Assembly: GCF_016775155.1 (NCBI RefSeq)
Contig: NZ_JAEUGD010000059.1
Span: forward strand, 1-64,000
Source: Fulvivirga marina
GTDB lineage: Bacteria; Bacteroidota; Bacteroidia; Cytophagales; Cyclobacteriaceae
DNA: 64,000 bases
Reading direction: 5' to 3'
Every line of letters begins with the position of its first letter. The first letter of the stretch is position 1. This document shows positions 47,101 through 57,900 of this stretch, piece by piece. A program made the translations under genes and the position numbers. Below the pieces are notes generated by a model. It made no database searches, was not told the origin of the DNA, and saw nothing but the letters and a program-made list of their open reading frames with translations.

Positions 47101-48732
47101 GGTGAGTTGCTCTCCATCAAAGGTAACGACCACTTTATCAGGATGTGATGCCACTTGCTCGTCAAACAGGTCTAGTACGGTTTTGCTTCGGTCATACTCA
47201 ACATCTGTATCATTGAATGCTGCCAGAATCTGTTCTCTTTCAGCAACCGAAAGCACATCTATATCTTTAAGTTTAATGTCCTCGTTGCCAATGATGGCAG
47301 AAACCACCTGGTGGAAGTAGTTGACAAACCGCTCTACGGTCTCCTTTTTGAACAAATCGGTTGAGTAGTTAAAACTCATTCTGACCTGCTCCCCTGCATC
47401 AACATACAGCGTAAGGTCAAACTGCGATACTTCACGCTCTAATTCAAAGGGCTTTAGCGTTAAGCCAGGGATTTTAAATTCGTTCTTCTCATAGTTTTGA
47501 AAAACAAACCGGATATCATAAAGCGGGTTACGCCCTGAATCTCTTTTTACCTTTAATACATCAACCAGTTCCTCATACTGGTAATCCTGATTTTCAAAGC
47601 ATTCGAGGGTCTTTTCTTTAACTTCTTTCAGAAATTCGCGGAAGGCCAATGTTCCTTTAGGGAAGCTTCTTAAGGTTAGAGTATTCAGAAATATTCCAAT
47701 CATATTTCTAAGCTCAGCATGCTTTCTGCCCGCCGTGGGTGTACCGATCACGATATCTTCCTGGTTGCTTACTTTGCTGAGGAATACATTGAAGATGGAT
47801 AAGATGACCATGAACATGGTGGCTCCTTCTTTGTCCCCGATAGCCTTTAACTTTTGGGTTTCTTCCGGAGTAAGCTCAAACTGAACTGTGCTTCCTTTAA
47901 AGCTTTTGACCTTTGGTCTTGAGAAATCATAAGGCAAGTCCAAAGCAGATGTTTCTTCGGCAAATTCCTTTAACCAAAAATCTTTCTGGTTGGCAGTATC
48001 TACTCGCTGCTCCTCACCCAAAAGCCACTCTGCATAATCTTTATACTGCAAATGAAGCTCGGAGATCTGCTCTTCATTATACAGAGCCATAAAGTCATTG
48101 AGTAATATTTCCTGCGACACTCCATCCGTGATGATGTGGTGAATATCCACCATAAGGATATGTTCTTCAGGAGTTGTTTCGATCAGTCCGGTCCTGATCA
48201 AAGGTCCTTTGCTCAGATCAAACGGACGGATAAACTTTGATATTACCGACTTAGCCTCCTCTTCTGTAGACTTGAAATGCTCCATTGAAAGGTCAATGTG
48301 TTGAGCAATTTTCTGGAAAGGCTGTTTGTTGACGACTTCAAATGTTGTGCGAAGGGTTTCATGACGATCTGCGAGCTGGTTAAAGGCTCGCTCCAGACGC
48401 ACTTTATCTAAGGCTCCTTCCAGCCTGACAACCTGCGGCATATTGTAGGCTGTGGAGTTACTGTCTAACTCATAAAGAAAATATAACCGCTTCTGGGCCG
48501 GAGAAAGTGGGTATCTGCTCTTTTCCGCGGCCTTTTCGATGGTACTAAAGCCTTGTTTCTGGTTGATACTCTTGAAAAAAGCAAGGATCTCAGGCTTGCG
48601 TTCCTTCAACTCTGCGATAATTGCGGGGGTCAGGTTCTTTTTCTGTCCTTGAATTTTCAACTCGTCGCCCTCAACTACCAGGCTGATCTTATGGTTTTTT
48701 CGCAGGTTGGTTATGTATTCGTCAATTTTCAT
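44134..48732 (-). CDS. NRPS TubC-dock-C-A-T-C, Asp-specific
   Basis: A 1532-residue synthetase. Residues 1-52 form a TubC-type N-terminal docking domain (short helix, GDELKIQGQ beta-hairpin, LTPAIIAELKERKPEIL helix). Then C1 (HHIITDG near 200), A (about 510-1010), T (carrier serine near 1049 in LGGNSIN), and a final C (HHIICDG near 1230) that must serve the next NRPS, which begins with A. The A-domain code DLTKLGHIG matches the classic Asp code DLTKVGHIG except for one position; Asn codes have E-V in place of H-I. It lies between the KS-containing protein and the cupin gene. The TubC domain should bind the C-terminal tail of the protein encoded upstream (48779-54919). Confidence 0.96.
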   Translation of the reverse strand: MKIDEYITNLRKNHKISLVVEGDELKIQGQKKNLTPAIIAELKERKPEILAFFKSINQKQGFSTIEKAAEKSRYPLSPAQKRLYFLYELDSNSTAYNMPQVVRLEGALDKVRLERAFNQLADRHETLRTTFEVVNKQPFQKIAQHIDLSMEHFKSTEEEAKSVISKFIRPFDLSKGPLIRTGLIETTPEEHILMVDIHHIITDGVSQEILLNDFMALYNEEQISELHLQYKDYAEWLLGEEQRVDTANQKDFWLKEFAEETSALDLPYDFSRPKVKSFKGSTVQFELTPEETQKLKAIGDKEGATMFMVILSIFNVFLSKVSNQEDIVIGTPTAGRKHAELRNMIGIFLNTLTLRSFPKGTLAFREFLKEVKEKTLECFENQDYQYEELVDVLKVKRDSGRNPLYDIRFVFQNYEKNEFKIPGLTLKPFELEREVSQFDLTLYVDAGEQVRMSFNYSTDLFKKETVERFVNYFHQVVSAIIGNEDIKLKDIDVLSVAEREQILAAFNDTDVEYDRSKTVLDLFDEQVASHPDKVVVTFDGEQLTYKELDERSNYLASQIGEGQELVALYSDPSLEMIIGIFGILKSGAGFLPLDANQNPNRQSIILKESGSSKLVTRQHLESKLDFSGEKVIVDSKADMSGEVVKPAPRKQGLAYVVYTSGSTGKPKGVKINDQNLVNYVNWFKQATQLTPDDKSLLTSSYAFDLGYTSIFPVLLYGGELHLIPETTYQSPDQLLDYIHNNHITYLKVTPSLFSTFSGVVDNKPGALNSLKHILLGGEAIRTEDVQKVSDAYGQIQFINHYGPTETTIGAVAEKIVNWQEFVEQPVIGRPINNTKLYILDQHGSVLPVGVAGELYIAGDGVSHGYLNAEELTQERFVNSPLTTTTLYRTGDKARWLANGKVQFLGRIDDQVKIRGYRVELGEIEKQLISHDSLSDVVVMARTNNNEKQLVAYYVSAEAIDSAELKDYLSAVFPDYMVPVHYVWLSELPLTPNGKLNRKALPDPEMNTGGFVGPENDQQRILVEIWASLLGIDESQIGIHSDFFDLGGNSINAIKLNYIIQQKFAVELHMRQIFDCPTIEKLSELIEKTQVSQAEDIKRIADQEYYPTSSAQERLYIEHSRDKQDLTYNVANVYRIIGDIDVDKLKSIFQKLTDRHESLRTGFFQTDEGSIVQRIKDSVTFELAMPDPEKYNTIEEVMDDFVRPFDLSACPLMRCGLFMHPDLGNFLLLDIHHIICDGISKNILMTDFKRLYKGEQLPSLKIRYVDYAYWQKHATNSIDRQKEFWLKKLSDKAPALEMPMLKERDASSGNEATFEEMSLSGDLYAKIKKFTASANTSDFMFLISAYYILLSKISGSTDIVIGTDVVGRTHPRLKDIVGTFVNLLPLRVEVDNDLTFSQFLEKVKDCVLEAFDNQDFQYDQMIAALNEKGIKQTNLFDVHFALVNYHDESVALDELKFEPVEVKWAESSHFEFKIHAIDEKDRFLVHFIYNTEYYDKDTIQLLMKYFNHILQVVLDDTDIMLGDVEMHDALDYA

Positions 48733-48778
48733 CTTAAATCAGTTTTATGAGTACAGTCATCAGCTATTATCTTGTTAT

Positions 48779-51700
48779 TTAAATGGACATCTCCAGAATT
48801 TCCTCGGAGGTATCCGTGTTTATATTGATCTGTTTTGCCGTAATAATATAGTCAGACAGGCTTTCAATGTCCTGTTTTGTAAAAAGCTCTTTCAATGGTA
48901 TCTCCAGATCAAATCCCTTTTGAATCTCAGCTACCAACTCTGTTGCTTTTAATGAATTACCTCCCAACTCAAAGAAGCTGCGGGTTACACTGATGGTTTC
49001 AGGGTTGGATTTCAATACATCTGCCCAGATGTCTACCAGTTGTTCTTCTATTTCGTTTGATGGCCCTACATACGCTGCACTGCTCACCAGCTCAGGGGCG
49101 GGCAGGGACTTCCTGTCTATCTTCCCATTTGGGGTAAGCGGAAATTTGTCCAGGTGCATGAAGTAAGAAGGGATCATGTAGTCGGGCAGGCTTTGCGAAA
49201 GGTGGGCGCGAAGGTCTACAGGTTCTATCATCGAAGCCGAAACGTAGTAGGCTACCAGTATCTGCTCGCCAGAGTCTCCGTGAGCGTAAACAACTGCTTC
49301 TTTGACCTCTTCATGGGTCTGTAGCTGGCTCTCTATTTCACCCGGCTCGATACGATAGCCTCGTATCTTCACCTGGTTGTCCATTCTGCCCAGGTATTCG
49401 ATAGCGCCATTAGGCAACCATCTTGCCAGATCTCCGGTGCGGTAAAATCTGCCTCTTACTCCGGCAGGGTCGCTTACAAAGCGCTCTTCTGTTAAGGGTT
49501 CATTTTGCCAGTAGCCTCTGCCAACTCCCTGGCCGCCTATGAGAAGCTCTCCGGCTATCCCCACGGGCTGAAGGTGTCCTTCTTCACTTGCGATCAGCAT
49601 TGTGGTATTGGCTATCGGTGTACCGATATCAATTCGTTCTGCGTTGGTAAGTTCCTGAATCGATGACCATACTGTAGTCTCGGTAGGGCCGTACATGTTA
49701 AAAATCCTGCCCTCGTATTGGCTGTGCAGGGTCTGAAGCAGGTCCGCAGGGAAGCCTTCTCCGCCCACCATTAGCGTGTCTATGTTTTGCAAGGCTTCCG
49801 CCGCATGGCTGGAAGACAGTAGCATCTTCAGATGCGATGGGGTGATCTGCATCTTGTTGACGCCACCCGCATTTATAAGTTTACAAAGCGCATCGGGGTC
49901 TTTCTGATCGCTGTTGCCTGCCAGCACAACATGATACCCCTGTAGTAATGGCAACAGGCTTTCCAGTACGAAGATATCAAATGAGATCGTGGTCAGGCAG
50001 AGCATCCGTGAGCCTTCCTCCATCGGGATGCGGCCGGCTATGCCTTCTACAAAGTTGATCACATTGCTGTGCTCGATCATCACGCCTTTTGGTCGTCCGG
50101 TAGACCCGGAGGTGTAGATCATATACGCCAGTTGTGATGGTGATACCGATACACCAGGGTTAGCTGTATTTTCTTCTGATAATGAGGCTGAGGTAACGTC
50201 TATGGTTTGTAGTTGATCTCCAAATTGCTTTGCTCTTTTTTCCAGGTCTGCATCGGTCAGCATCAGGCTTAGACTACTGTCCTGAACAATGTAGTCTATG
50301 CGGTCTTCCGGGTAGTCCGGGTCTATAGGCACATAGGTACAACCGGCTTTCAATGCTCCAAGGATGCTGATAAACAGAGCCTCGGTGCGGGGTAGCATGA
50401 TCCCTACAATAGCTTCGGCAGGAAGGTCCTGTTGCCGTATCTTGTGCGCCAACTGGTTACTTCTGCTGTTCAGTTCTTCGTAGGTAAGGCTTTTGCCTCC
50501 GTAGGTTAGTGCAATGGCTTCCTTATTTTCAGCTACCTGTGCTTCAAACGCAGCAACGATGCTGCGGCTTTCATCAAAAGTTAGTGCCGTATCGTTAAAG
50601 TTACTTAAGATCAGGCCTCTCTCCTCTTCGGTGATCAGGTCTATATCCGACAACCTGATGTTGACATCGGCCAGAATTGTGGAGACGATCTGATTAAAAT
50701 AGCTTATAAACCGCTCTATGGTCTCCGGCTTGAACAATGCAGTGCAGTACTCTAAACTTAATGACAGTGAGTCTCTTTTATCTATGGCAAACAGGGTTAT
50801 ATCAAACTGCGAGAGTACTTGTCCTTTGTCATAAGGCCGCAGGGTAAGACCTGGTATTTCGTGTTCCGAGGCCTGGTCTGTCCGGTAGGAGAACATCACA
50901 TCGAACAATGGATTATGACTTGTATCTCTGGCCAGATGCAGTTCGTCTATAAGCTCCTCATAGGGATAAGACTGATGATCAAAGCAGGCCAGTGTCCTGT
51001 CACTGACATCGGTCAGAAACTCTTTAAAACTCATGTCTCCATGAGGTGCGTTTCTAAGCGGAAGTGTATTGACGAACATCCCGATAATCCTTTCCACATC
51101 GCTGTGCTGTCTGCCTGCGGTTGGGGTACCTACTACTACATCGGTCTGGCTGCTTAGTTTGGCCAGCAATACATTATACACTGCCAACAACATCATATAC
51201 ATGGTTGTACCTGACTGATCGGCAATAGTTTTTAACTGTCCTGTAACATGGGTGTCAAGTTCAAAGTTTTCTACAGCTCCTTCAAAGCTTTTTATCACCG
51301 GTCTTTGAAAATCTTCTGGTAAGTTGAGGGGGTGAACTTCTTCCTGGTACTGCTTCAGCCAAAATTCTTTATGGAGAATGGCCTGCTCTTGTTGTTCGTC
51401 ACTTTGTTGCCACTCAGCATAGTCTTTATATTGTAGCTGTGGTAGTGGCAGATCGGCTCCATTGTAAAGCTTCATGAAATCTTCAATCAGGATGCTGAAA
51501 GACACGCCATCGGAAACCATGTGATGGATATCGACCATCAAAATATGTTTCTCCTGTCCTGTTTTAATCAATCCCACTCTGAACAATGGCTCCTGACTCA
51601 GGTCAAATGGACGAACAAACGCTTCGATTATCGACGCAACACCTGCTTCATTGCTTTCGAAGTATTCAATTTCAACATCAACGCTATCGCTTATTTTCTG

Positions 51701-54700
51701 AGCAGGTTGTCCATTGGCTACTTCTACGAAGGTTCGCAGGCTTTCATGGCGAAGTGCCAATTGGTTAAAGGTATTGGTAAGTTTATCCCGATCTATTTCG
51801 CCAAGCACTTCAAATGCCTGGGGCAAATTGTACGCCAACGATTCGCTATCAAATTTATGAAGGAAGTACAACCGTTTTTGAGCAGACGATAATGCATAAC
51901 CATCCTTTTCAATGGCACGAGGTATTGGTCTGTAATCGTGCGTACCACCTTCTGGTTGGTTGCGTCTTGTTTCATCAATTAACTGACTCAACCGAGCTAC
52001 GGTTGGATGCTGAAAGAAGTCGTTTAACCTTATCTCTACATTCAGCACCTGATGAATGCGCCCTATCATGGTCAGCGCCTTGAGCGAATCCCCTCCTACT
52101 TCAAAGAAATCGTCTTCTACTTCTATATCTGATTTTCCAAAAAAGTTGCACCATAAAGTCAGCACTTCTTTTTCTGTTGGCGTAAGTGTATGGTTTTCAA
52201 TTTCACTTTTAACTTCCTCTACCGGCTCAAGGTCAAAACTGTTAAAGTCTTTATCTCCCTGACTCAGTTTAGCGGTGATCATTTCGTAGGCATCAACCGC
52301 CACCGGGTACTTGACTTTGTCAAAGCCATAAGGAGGCAATGATACTTTTAGCCTTAATTCTTTTTCATAGAAGCTGCTCCAGTCGGGAGCTATGCCGATT
52401 TTCCACAACTCACCCAAGCCTGCCAGTAGGTATTCCATATCATGACATGTCTCTTTGGGCGGGCGCACAAGGTTAACCACTTTATGGTGTTTCTTGCGCT
52501 CCTGATTTGAACGTACAAAGGTACCCAAGGCATTACCGGGACCTATCTCAAGAAAGCAGGTATGTCCACTTTTCAATAACCCCTCGATACCCATTGAGAA
52601 ATTCACGGTATATCTAAGGTGGTCCAGCCAGTATTGCGCGGACGAAATTAATCCATGCGTCGCTTTCTCTCCTGTGAGGTTCGATATAAATGGAATTTGA
52701 GGCTCACTGATGACTACTTTATCCAATTCAGCACCATACTCCTCGAGCATGGGGTCCATCATGTAGGAATGAAATGCATGAGAAGTATGAATACTCCTGT
52801 TTTTATATCCTAAAGCATTTAGTTTGGCGGCAAAGCTGTCAATTGCATCGGCAGTACCTGACACTACACATAATTCGGAGCTGTTAACAGCTGCCAGTGA
52901 TATTTTTTTGTGCTCATCAATGAGTGGCTTCAGTGTTTTCTCATCAAGTGAGATACTCAACATAACGCCTGCCTGCATTCTTTGCATCAACTCTCCTCGC
53001 TTTACTACCAGACTAAGGGTATCCTCCAGGGTGAATACCCCACTGAGGCAGGCTGCCACATACTCACCAATGCTATGACCGATCATTACATCGGGTTTAA
53101 TTCCCCACTTGATCAATAATTTCGCTAATGCATATTCCGTAATAAATAGTATCGGTTGGGCGTATTCCGTATTATTGATTTCCTGTGCTACATTGGTTTC
53201 AAAAAGAATAGCTTTCAGGTCTTTCCCGAATTTTTTACGGATCAGGTCAAAACAGGTATCGGCTTCGATCTTAAAGTCTTCTTCAGCTTCATACAAGCCC
53301 TTGCACATGTTGGCATATTGTGACCCTTGCCCTGAAAACATAAATACCTGGGTACTTTGAGGCTTATTTATAAATGAAGCTGTATCTTTCTTTGAAGTAA
53401 GCTGATGTACGGCATCCTCTGAATTCTGACAAACAAATGCCTGCCGGTGTTCAAGGTGGGTACGTCCTGTCTGCAAGGTATAGGCAATATCTGCGAGTTT
53501 GATGCCTCTATCTTCCCGAATATAATTTGCCAGGTTTTCAATATTACGATTTAAGGCTTCCGGGGTCTTACCGGAAATCAGTAGCAATTGATGGCTCCTG
53601 CTATGGGATGACTCCTCTCTTTCGGGGGCCTCTTCCAATATCACATGAGCATTGGTGCCTCCAATACCAAATGAACTCACTCCTGCCCTTAAGGGGTACT
53701 TTTCACTTTTCCATTCTTTTAAACCAGTATTGATATAAAAAGGGCTACCGGTAAAGTCAATTTTAGGGTTGGGCTTGCTATAGTTTAGTGTAGGAGGAAT
53801 TTGTCTGTTTTTCAGCGCAAGTGCAGCTTTGATCAGACCTGAGGCTCCTGCAGCTGCATCCAAATGCCCAAAGTTGGACTTAACCGAGCCAATGGCGCAG
53901 TATTGATCTTTACTTTTCCCGAAGGTTCTGTTTAAGGCTTCAATTTCGATGGGATCTCCCAGTTCGGTTGCCGTACCATGCGCTTCTATCAGGCTAATGC
54001 TTTCAGGCTCAACTTTAGCCCATTTTTGCGCTCTCATGATGGCCTCGGTCTGGCCGTCGACAGAAGGGGCTGTATATCCAACCTTTTGTCTGCCATCATT
54101 GTTTATTCCACTGCCTTTGATAATAGCATAGATATTGTCCTTATCTCTAAGTGCATTTTTCAAGGTCTTCAACACCACAACCGCTGCACCTTCACCTCCA
54201 ATGGTACCTGAGGCATCCACATCAAAGGTGCGGCAATGTCCGTCTTTGGAGTAGATCATCCCCTCCTGATACTTATAGCCTTTCTTGAATTTGTTGGTAA
54301 TAGTAATACCTCCGGCTACGGCCACATTACAATCCATCGTCAGCAAACTTTTACATGCTTCATGAATGGCTACCAATGATGTGGAGCAGGCCGTGTCCAT
54401 ATAAACGGCCGGGCCTCGAAGATTCAGACAATATGAGATCCGTGATGACATGAATCGCGGACTGCTCAGCTGTGTGGCTGTAAAAGGATCAACAAGCCCC
54501 TTTTGGTTTATTAACTGAGAGTATACCTGCCAATTAATATTGGCTGAAGATCCGGCAAACAGGCCTATCTTGTTTTTGGTGTCTTCAGGGTTACAGGCAG
54601 CATCTTCTAATGCCTCCCAAACACACTCGTGAAATAGCCGGGTCTGAGGGTCCATGATCCTGGCCTCATCGGGCCTGTAGTTAAAGAACTGCGCATCGAA

Positions 54701-54919
54701 ATACTCTTTGTCTTTCAGGTAAGCACTAGCCTTGACATATGCGGGGTCATTTATATTATCGATATCTTCTCCTGCCTCCCGGAGTTCATCATCTGTAAAA
54801 AAGGTTACAGACTCCACTCCATCTCTCAGGTTAGCCCAAAAGTCGTCAATATTGTTAGCGCCCGGAAACCTTCCTGACATACCTATGATTGCGATCTCCA
54901 ATCCTGTATACTTTCCCAT
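48779..54919 (-). CDS. Hybrid PKS-NRPS, KS-AT-T-C-A-T
   Basis: A 2046-residue hybrid. The KS (about 5-430) has C178 in DTACSTS, H314 in EAHGTA and H352 in NFGHLDA. The AT (about 520-820) has S616 in GHSIGE and HAFH at 714-717, the form usual for malonyl-CoA. A carrier domain follows (S945 in GGDSLK). Then C (HHMVSDG near 1129), A (about 1450-1960, code DILQMGMVW, Gly-like) and T (carrier serine near 1988). There is no KR, DH or ER, so the extension would stay at the beta-keto stage unless a trans-acting enzyme reduces it. It extends the chain from the 54962-58324 NRPS. The tail SEEILEMSI is a candidate partner for the TubC docking domain of the next protein. Confidence 0.96.
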   Translation of the reverse strand: MGKYTGLEIAIIGMSGRFPGANNIDDFWANLRDGVESVTFFTDDELREAGEDIDNINDPAYVKASAYLKDKEYFDAQFFNYRPDEARIMDPQTRLFHECVWEALEDAACNPEDTKNKIGLFAGSSANINWQVYSQLINQKGLVDPFTATQLSSPRFMSSRISYCLNLRGPAVYMDTACSTSLVAIHEACKSLLTMDCNVAVAGGITITNKFKKGYKYQEGMIYSKDGHCRTFDVDASGTIGGEGAAVVVLKTLKNALRDKDNIYAIIKGSGINNDGRQKVGYTAPSVDGQTEAIMRAQKWAKVEPESISLIEAHGTATELGDPIEIEALNRTFGKSKDQYCAIGSVKSNFGHLDAAAGASGLIKAALALKNRQIPPTLNYSKPNPKIDFTGSPFYINTGLKEWKSEKYPLRAGVSSFGIGGTNAHVILEEAPEREESSHSRSHQLLLISGKTPEALNRNIENLANYIREDRGIKLADIAYTLQTGRTHLEHRQAFVCQNSEDAVHQLTSKKDTASFINKPQSTQVFMFSGQGSQYANMCKGLYEAEEDFKIEADTCFDLIRKKFGKDLKAILFETNVAQEINNTEYAQPILFITEYALAKLLIKWGIKPDVMIGHSIGEYVAACLSGVFTLEDTLSLVVKRGELMQRMQAGVMLSISLDEKTLKPLIDEHKKISLAAVNSSELCVVSGTADAIDSFAAKLNALGYKNRSIHTSHAFHSYMMDPMLEEYGAELDKVVISEPQIPFISNLTGEKATHGLISSAQYWLDHLRYTVNFSMGIEGLLKSGHTCFLEIGPGNALGTFVRSNQERKKHHKVVNLVRPPKETCHDMEYLLAGLGELWKIGIAPDWSSFYEKELRLKVSLPPYGFDKVKYPVAVDAYEMITAKLSQGDKDFNSFDLEPVEEVKSEIENHTLTPTEKEVLTLWCNFFGKSDIEVEDDFFEVGGDSLKALTMIGRIHQVLNVEIRLNDFFQHPTVARLSQLIDETRRNQPEGGTHDYRPIPRAIEKDGYALSSAQKRLYFLHKFDSESLAYNLPQAFEVLGEIDRDKLTNTFNQLALRHESLRTFVEVANGQPAQKISDSVDVEIEYFESNEAGVASIIEAFVRPFDLSQEPLFRVGLIKTGQEKHILMVDIHHMVSDGVSFSILIEDFMKLYNGADLPLPQLQYKDYAEWQQSDEQQEQAILHKEFWLKQYQEEVHPLNLPEDFQRPVIKSFEGAVENFELDTHVTGQLKTIADQSGTTMYMMLLAVYNVLLAKLSSQTDVVVGTPTAGRQHSDVERIIGMFVNTLPLRNAPHGDMSFKEFLTDVSDRTLACFDHQSYPYEELIDELHLARDTSHNPLFDVMFSYRTDQASEHEIPGLTLRPYDKGQVLSQFDITLFAIDKRDSLSLSLEYCTALFKPETIERFISYFNQIVSTILADVNIRLSDIDLITEEERGLILSNFNDTALTFDESRSIVAAFEAQVAENKEAIALTYGGKSLTYEELNSRSNQLAHKIRQQDLPAEAIVGIMLPRTEALFISILGALKAGCTYVPIDPDYPEDRIDYIVQDSSLSLMLTDADLEKRAKQFGDQLQTIDVTSASLSEENTANPGVSVSPSQLAYMIYTSGSTGRPKGVMIEHSNVINFVEGIAGRIPMEEGSRMLCLTTISFDIFVLESLLPLLQGYHVVLAGNSDQKDPDALCKLINAGGVNKMQITPSHLKMLLSSSHAAEALQNIDTLMVGGEGFPADLLQTLHSQYEGRIFNMYGPTETTVWSSIQELTNAERIDIGTPIANTTMLIASEEGHLQPVGIAGELLIGGQGVGRGYWQNEPLTEERFVSDPAGVRGRFYRTGDLARWLPNGAIEYLGRMDNQVKIRGYRIEPGEIESQLQTHEEVKEAVVYAHGDSGEQILVAYYVSASMIEPVDLRAHLSQSLPDYMIPSYFMHLDKFPLTPNGKIDRKSLPAPELVSSAAYVGPSNEIEEQLVDIWADVLKSNPETISVTRSFFELGGNSLKATELVAEIQKGFDLEIPLKELFTKQDIESLSDYIITAKQININTDTSEEILEMSI

Positions 54920-54961
54920 AATGCCTATAGTCTATTTCACTAATAGATGTTATCGATCTTA

Positions 54962-57900
54962 TTAATAATCATCCATTTGATTAAATATGCTTAGATTGTC
55001 CTCCGCTTCCATGAGGTCCTCATCCAGCTTTTCTGCCATCTCTTTAACTCCGGTATCTCCATTGATAATGTGATCGGCAATCTTCGAAATGGTGGTCAGC
55101 CTGAACATGGCTGCAACTGAAAAGTCACTGTTAAAATGTTCATTGACCTTATTTTTTAACTCTATTATTCTTATTGAATGTCCCCCCAACTCGAAGAAGT
55201 TGGAGTTAACTCCTATCTTATCCGCGTCAAGCCCCAGAATTTCCGACCATATTTCTACCAGTTTGGCCTCCACATCATTGGAAGCCGCCTGATAGGTATC
55301 AGAAGTTGTTATTTCTGGTTCCGGAAGAGCTCGTCTGTTCAGCTTGCCATTAGCAGTAAGGGGCAGTTCTTCCATTTGAACAAACGAAGAAGGTATCATA
55401 TAATCGGGCAATGCATTAGATAAGTACTCCCTCAGTACTTTGGCATCTAATGTTTCATTAGCCACATAATAAACTACCAGGTATTTGCTTCCACTCTTAT
55501 CAATATCGATGACAACACTTTCATTAATAGACGGATGAACGGCCAGCTGCCTTTCAATCTCTCCCAATTCAATTCTGTAGCCCCGGATTTTCACTTGTCG
55601 GTCGATCCTTCCCAAGAATTCGATATGACCATTTTTCAGCCATCGTCCCCAGTCTCCGGTTCTGTACATTCTCCATTGGCTGTTAAATGGATCAACTCCA
55701 AATTTTTCATGGGTTAAATCCAGGTTGTTCACATACCCTTTGGCAACCCCTGCTCCGGACACACATATTTCTCCGGCCACTCCAACGGGGAGTAGTTCAT
55801 TGTTTTTGCCCAGAATAAGTATTCTTTTATTGGCAATAGGCATGCCAATGCTATAATGATCTCCAGAGTAAGGGTATGCGCATGAAGTTGTCCAGATAGA
55901 ATCTTCGGTCGGACCATAAAGATTAAATACCGCAAAAGGCAAATCTTTTTCAGACTTATAGTTCAGCCTGTCCCCCGCAATGTTCATCACGCGTAGGCTA
56001 ACGTTACTATCCTCCCAGCTCGCCTTTAAGAGATATTCTGCTATGGCAGTAGGCTGGTATGTAATTTCAATGCTATTATCAGCCAACCAGGATTTCATCA
56101 GTGCGGGGTCGAATCTGATTTCGGCAGGAGCTATATTCAAGACTCCTCCAAAAGCCAATGCGGGCCATATCTCGAAAGCAGAAGCATCGAAAATGATGTT
56201 GGCAACCTGACTTAACCGGGTACCTTCAACAACATCAAATTTATGCTTAAAATGGTACACCATGTTCAATATTCCCTGATTCATGACCTCCACGCCTTTA
56301 GGCTTACCGGTGGTACCGGATGTATAAATGACATAGATGGGATCTTCAGGATTTACCTCAACTGCAATTTCTTGGGATGCCTCCGGTATTTCTTGGTTGA
56401 CATACACGACCTTCTCCTTTTCAATTCCTGATAAGAAATCTGACTGATGGCTTTTTAGCTCTTCATGAGTCAACAACAATTGAGCCTCGCAATCCGAAAA
56501 TTTGAGGATATTTCTGGCATCAGCCTCATCAGGCGAGAGGGGCACGTAAGCACACCCGGTCTTCAGTACGGCCAGCATACTGGCGATCAACTCTACCGAA
56601 GGGCCGAAAAGCAAAGCGATCCTTTTCACTCCATTCTTATCCCAGATCTCATGGATCTGATGAGCAATTTGATTGGCCTTATGATTTAACTGTCTGTAGG
56701 AGACATGATTTTCTCCATATTGTACGGCTATACCTTCAGGGTTTGTTTCAACCTGCCTTTCAAACATGGAAATAACTCCCTTCTCTATCGGGTAATCTGC
56801 CTTGGTATCATTAAACTCTTGTAACAGCTGTTGTTTTTCCGAGGTAGTGAGTATATCAATATCCGAAATTCGGATATCCATATCTTCGATGACTGCACTA
56901 ATAATTTGTTTAAAATAGGTAACAAACCTTTCTACGGTATCGCTTTCAAACAACTCTGTAGAATACTCAAAACTAAACGACAACCCTTGCTCTGACTCCT
57001 GGGTTGAGAGTGTAATATCAAATTTTGAGGTTTGGCTCTTCCATGCCTGAGGCTCAAGGGTAAGACCGGGAATCTCAAGTTCGGTCTGACTAAAGTTTTG
57101 AAAAACAAACATCACATCAAACAAGGGATTTCGACTGGTATCTCTTGTAACCTGCAAGTCGTCGATCAGCTCTTCGTATTGATAGGTTTGGTGCGCAAAG
57201 CATTGATGTGTGTTTTCCTTTACGGAAATAAGAAAATCTTTAAAACTCTGGCTGGAGACTGGGTAGTTTCTCAGGGCTACTGTATTGACAAACATGCCAA
57301 TCAGGTTTTCCAGATCAGCATGTTGCCTGCCAGCTACCGGTGTACCTATAACAATGTCTTCCTGATTACACAGTTTGGCCAGCAATATGTTATAAATTGC
57401 CAGCACTACCATAAACATGGTTGCTCCTTCCTGGTCAGCAATAGTCTGAAGTCTGCCTGCATCGGCTTTGCTTATTTCAAAATCTACAGCCGATCCCCCA
57501 TGCTTTCTCACAGGTGGTCTTTTATGATCCAGCGGCAATTCCAATAAAGCCGGTTCGCTGGCGAATTGCTCCTTCCAGAAATCTCTTTGTTTAGCAATTT
57601 CCTCCTGCTGTTTCTCGCTCTGCTGCCACTCTGCATAATCTTTATAGGTTAATGCTATCGGAGGCAACGTTTCATTATTATAAAAGGTCATGAAATCCTG
57701 AATCAGAACAGCTTGCGAAACTCCGTCTGTCACAATATGATGTATATCGACAATCAGCAGATGCTCTTCCTGAGTAGTGCTTACAATACCCACCCTAACC
57801 AGAGGGGCGCTTTGTAAATCAAATGGCCTGATAAATTTCTCTGTGGTCAACTGCAATTCACTTTCTGAACATTCTAAGTATTCGATTCCGAAATTTACCT

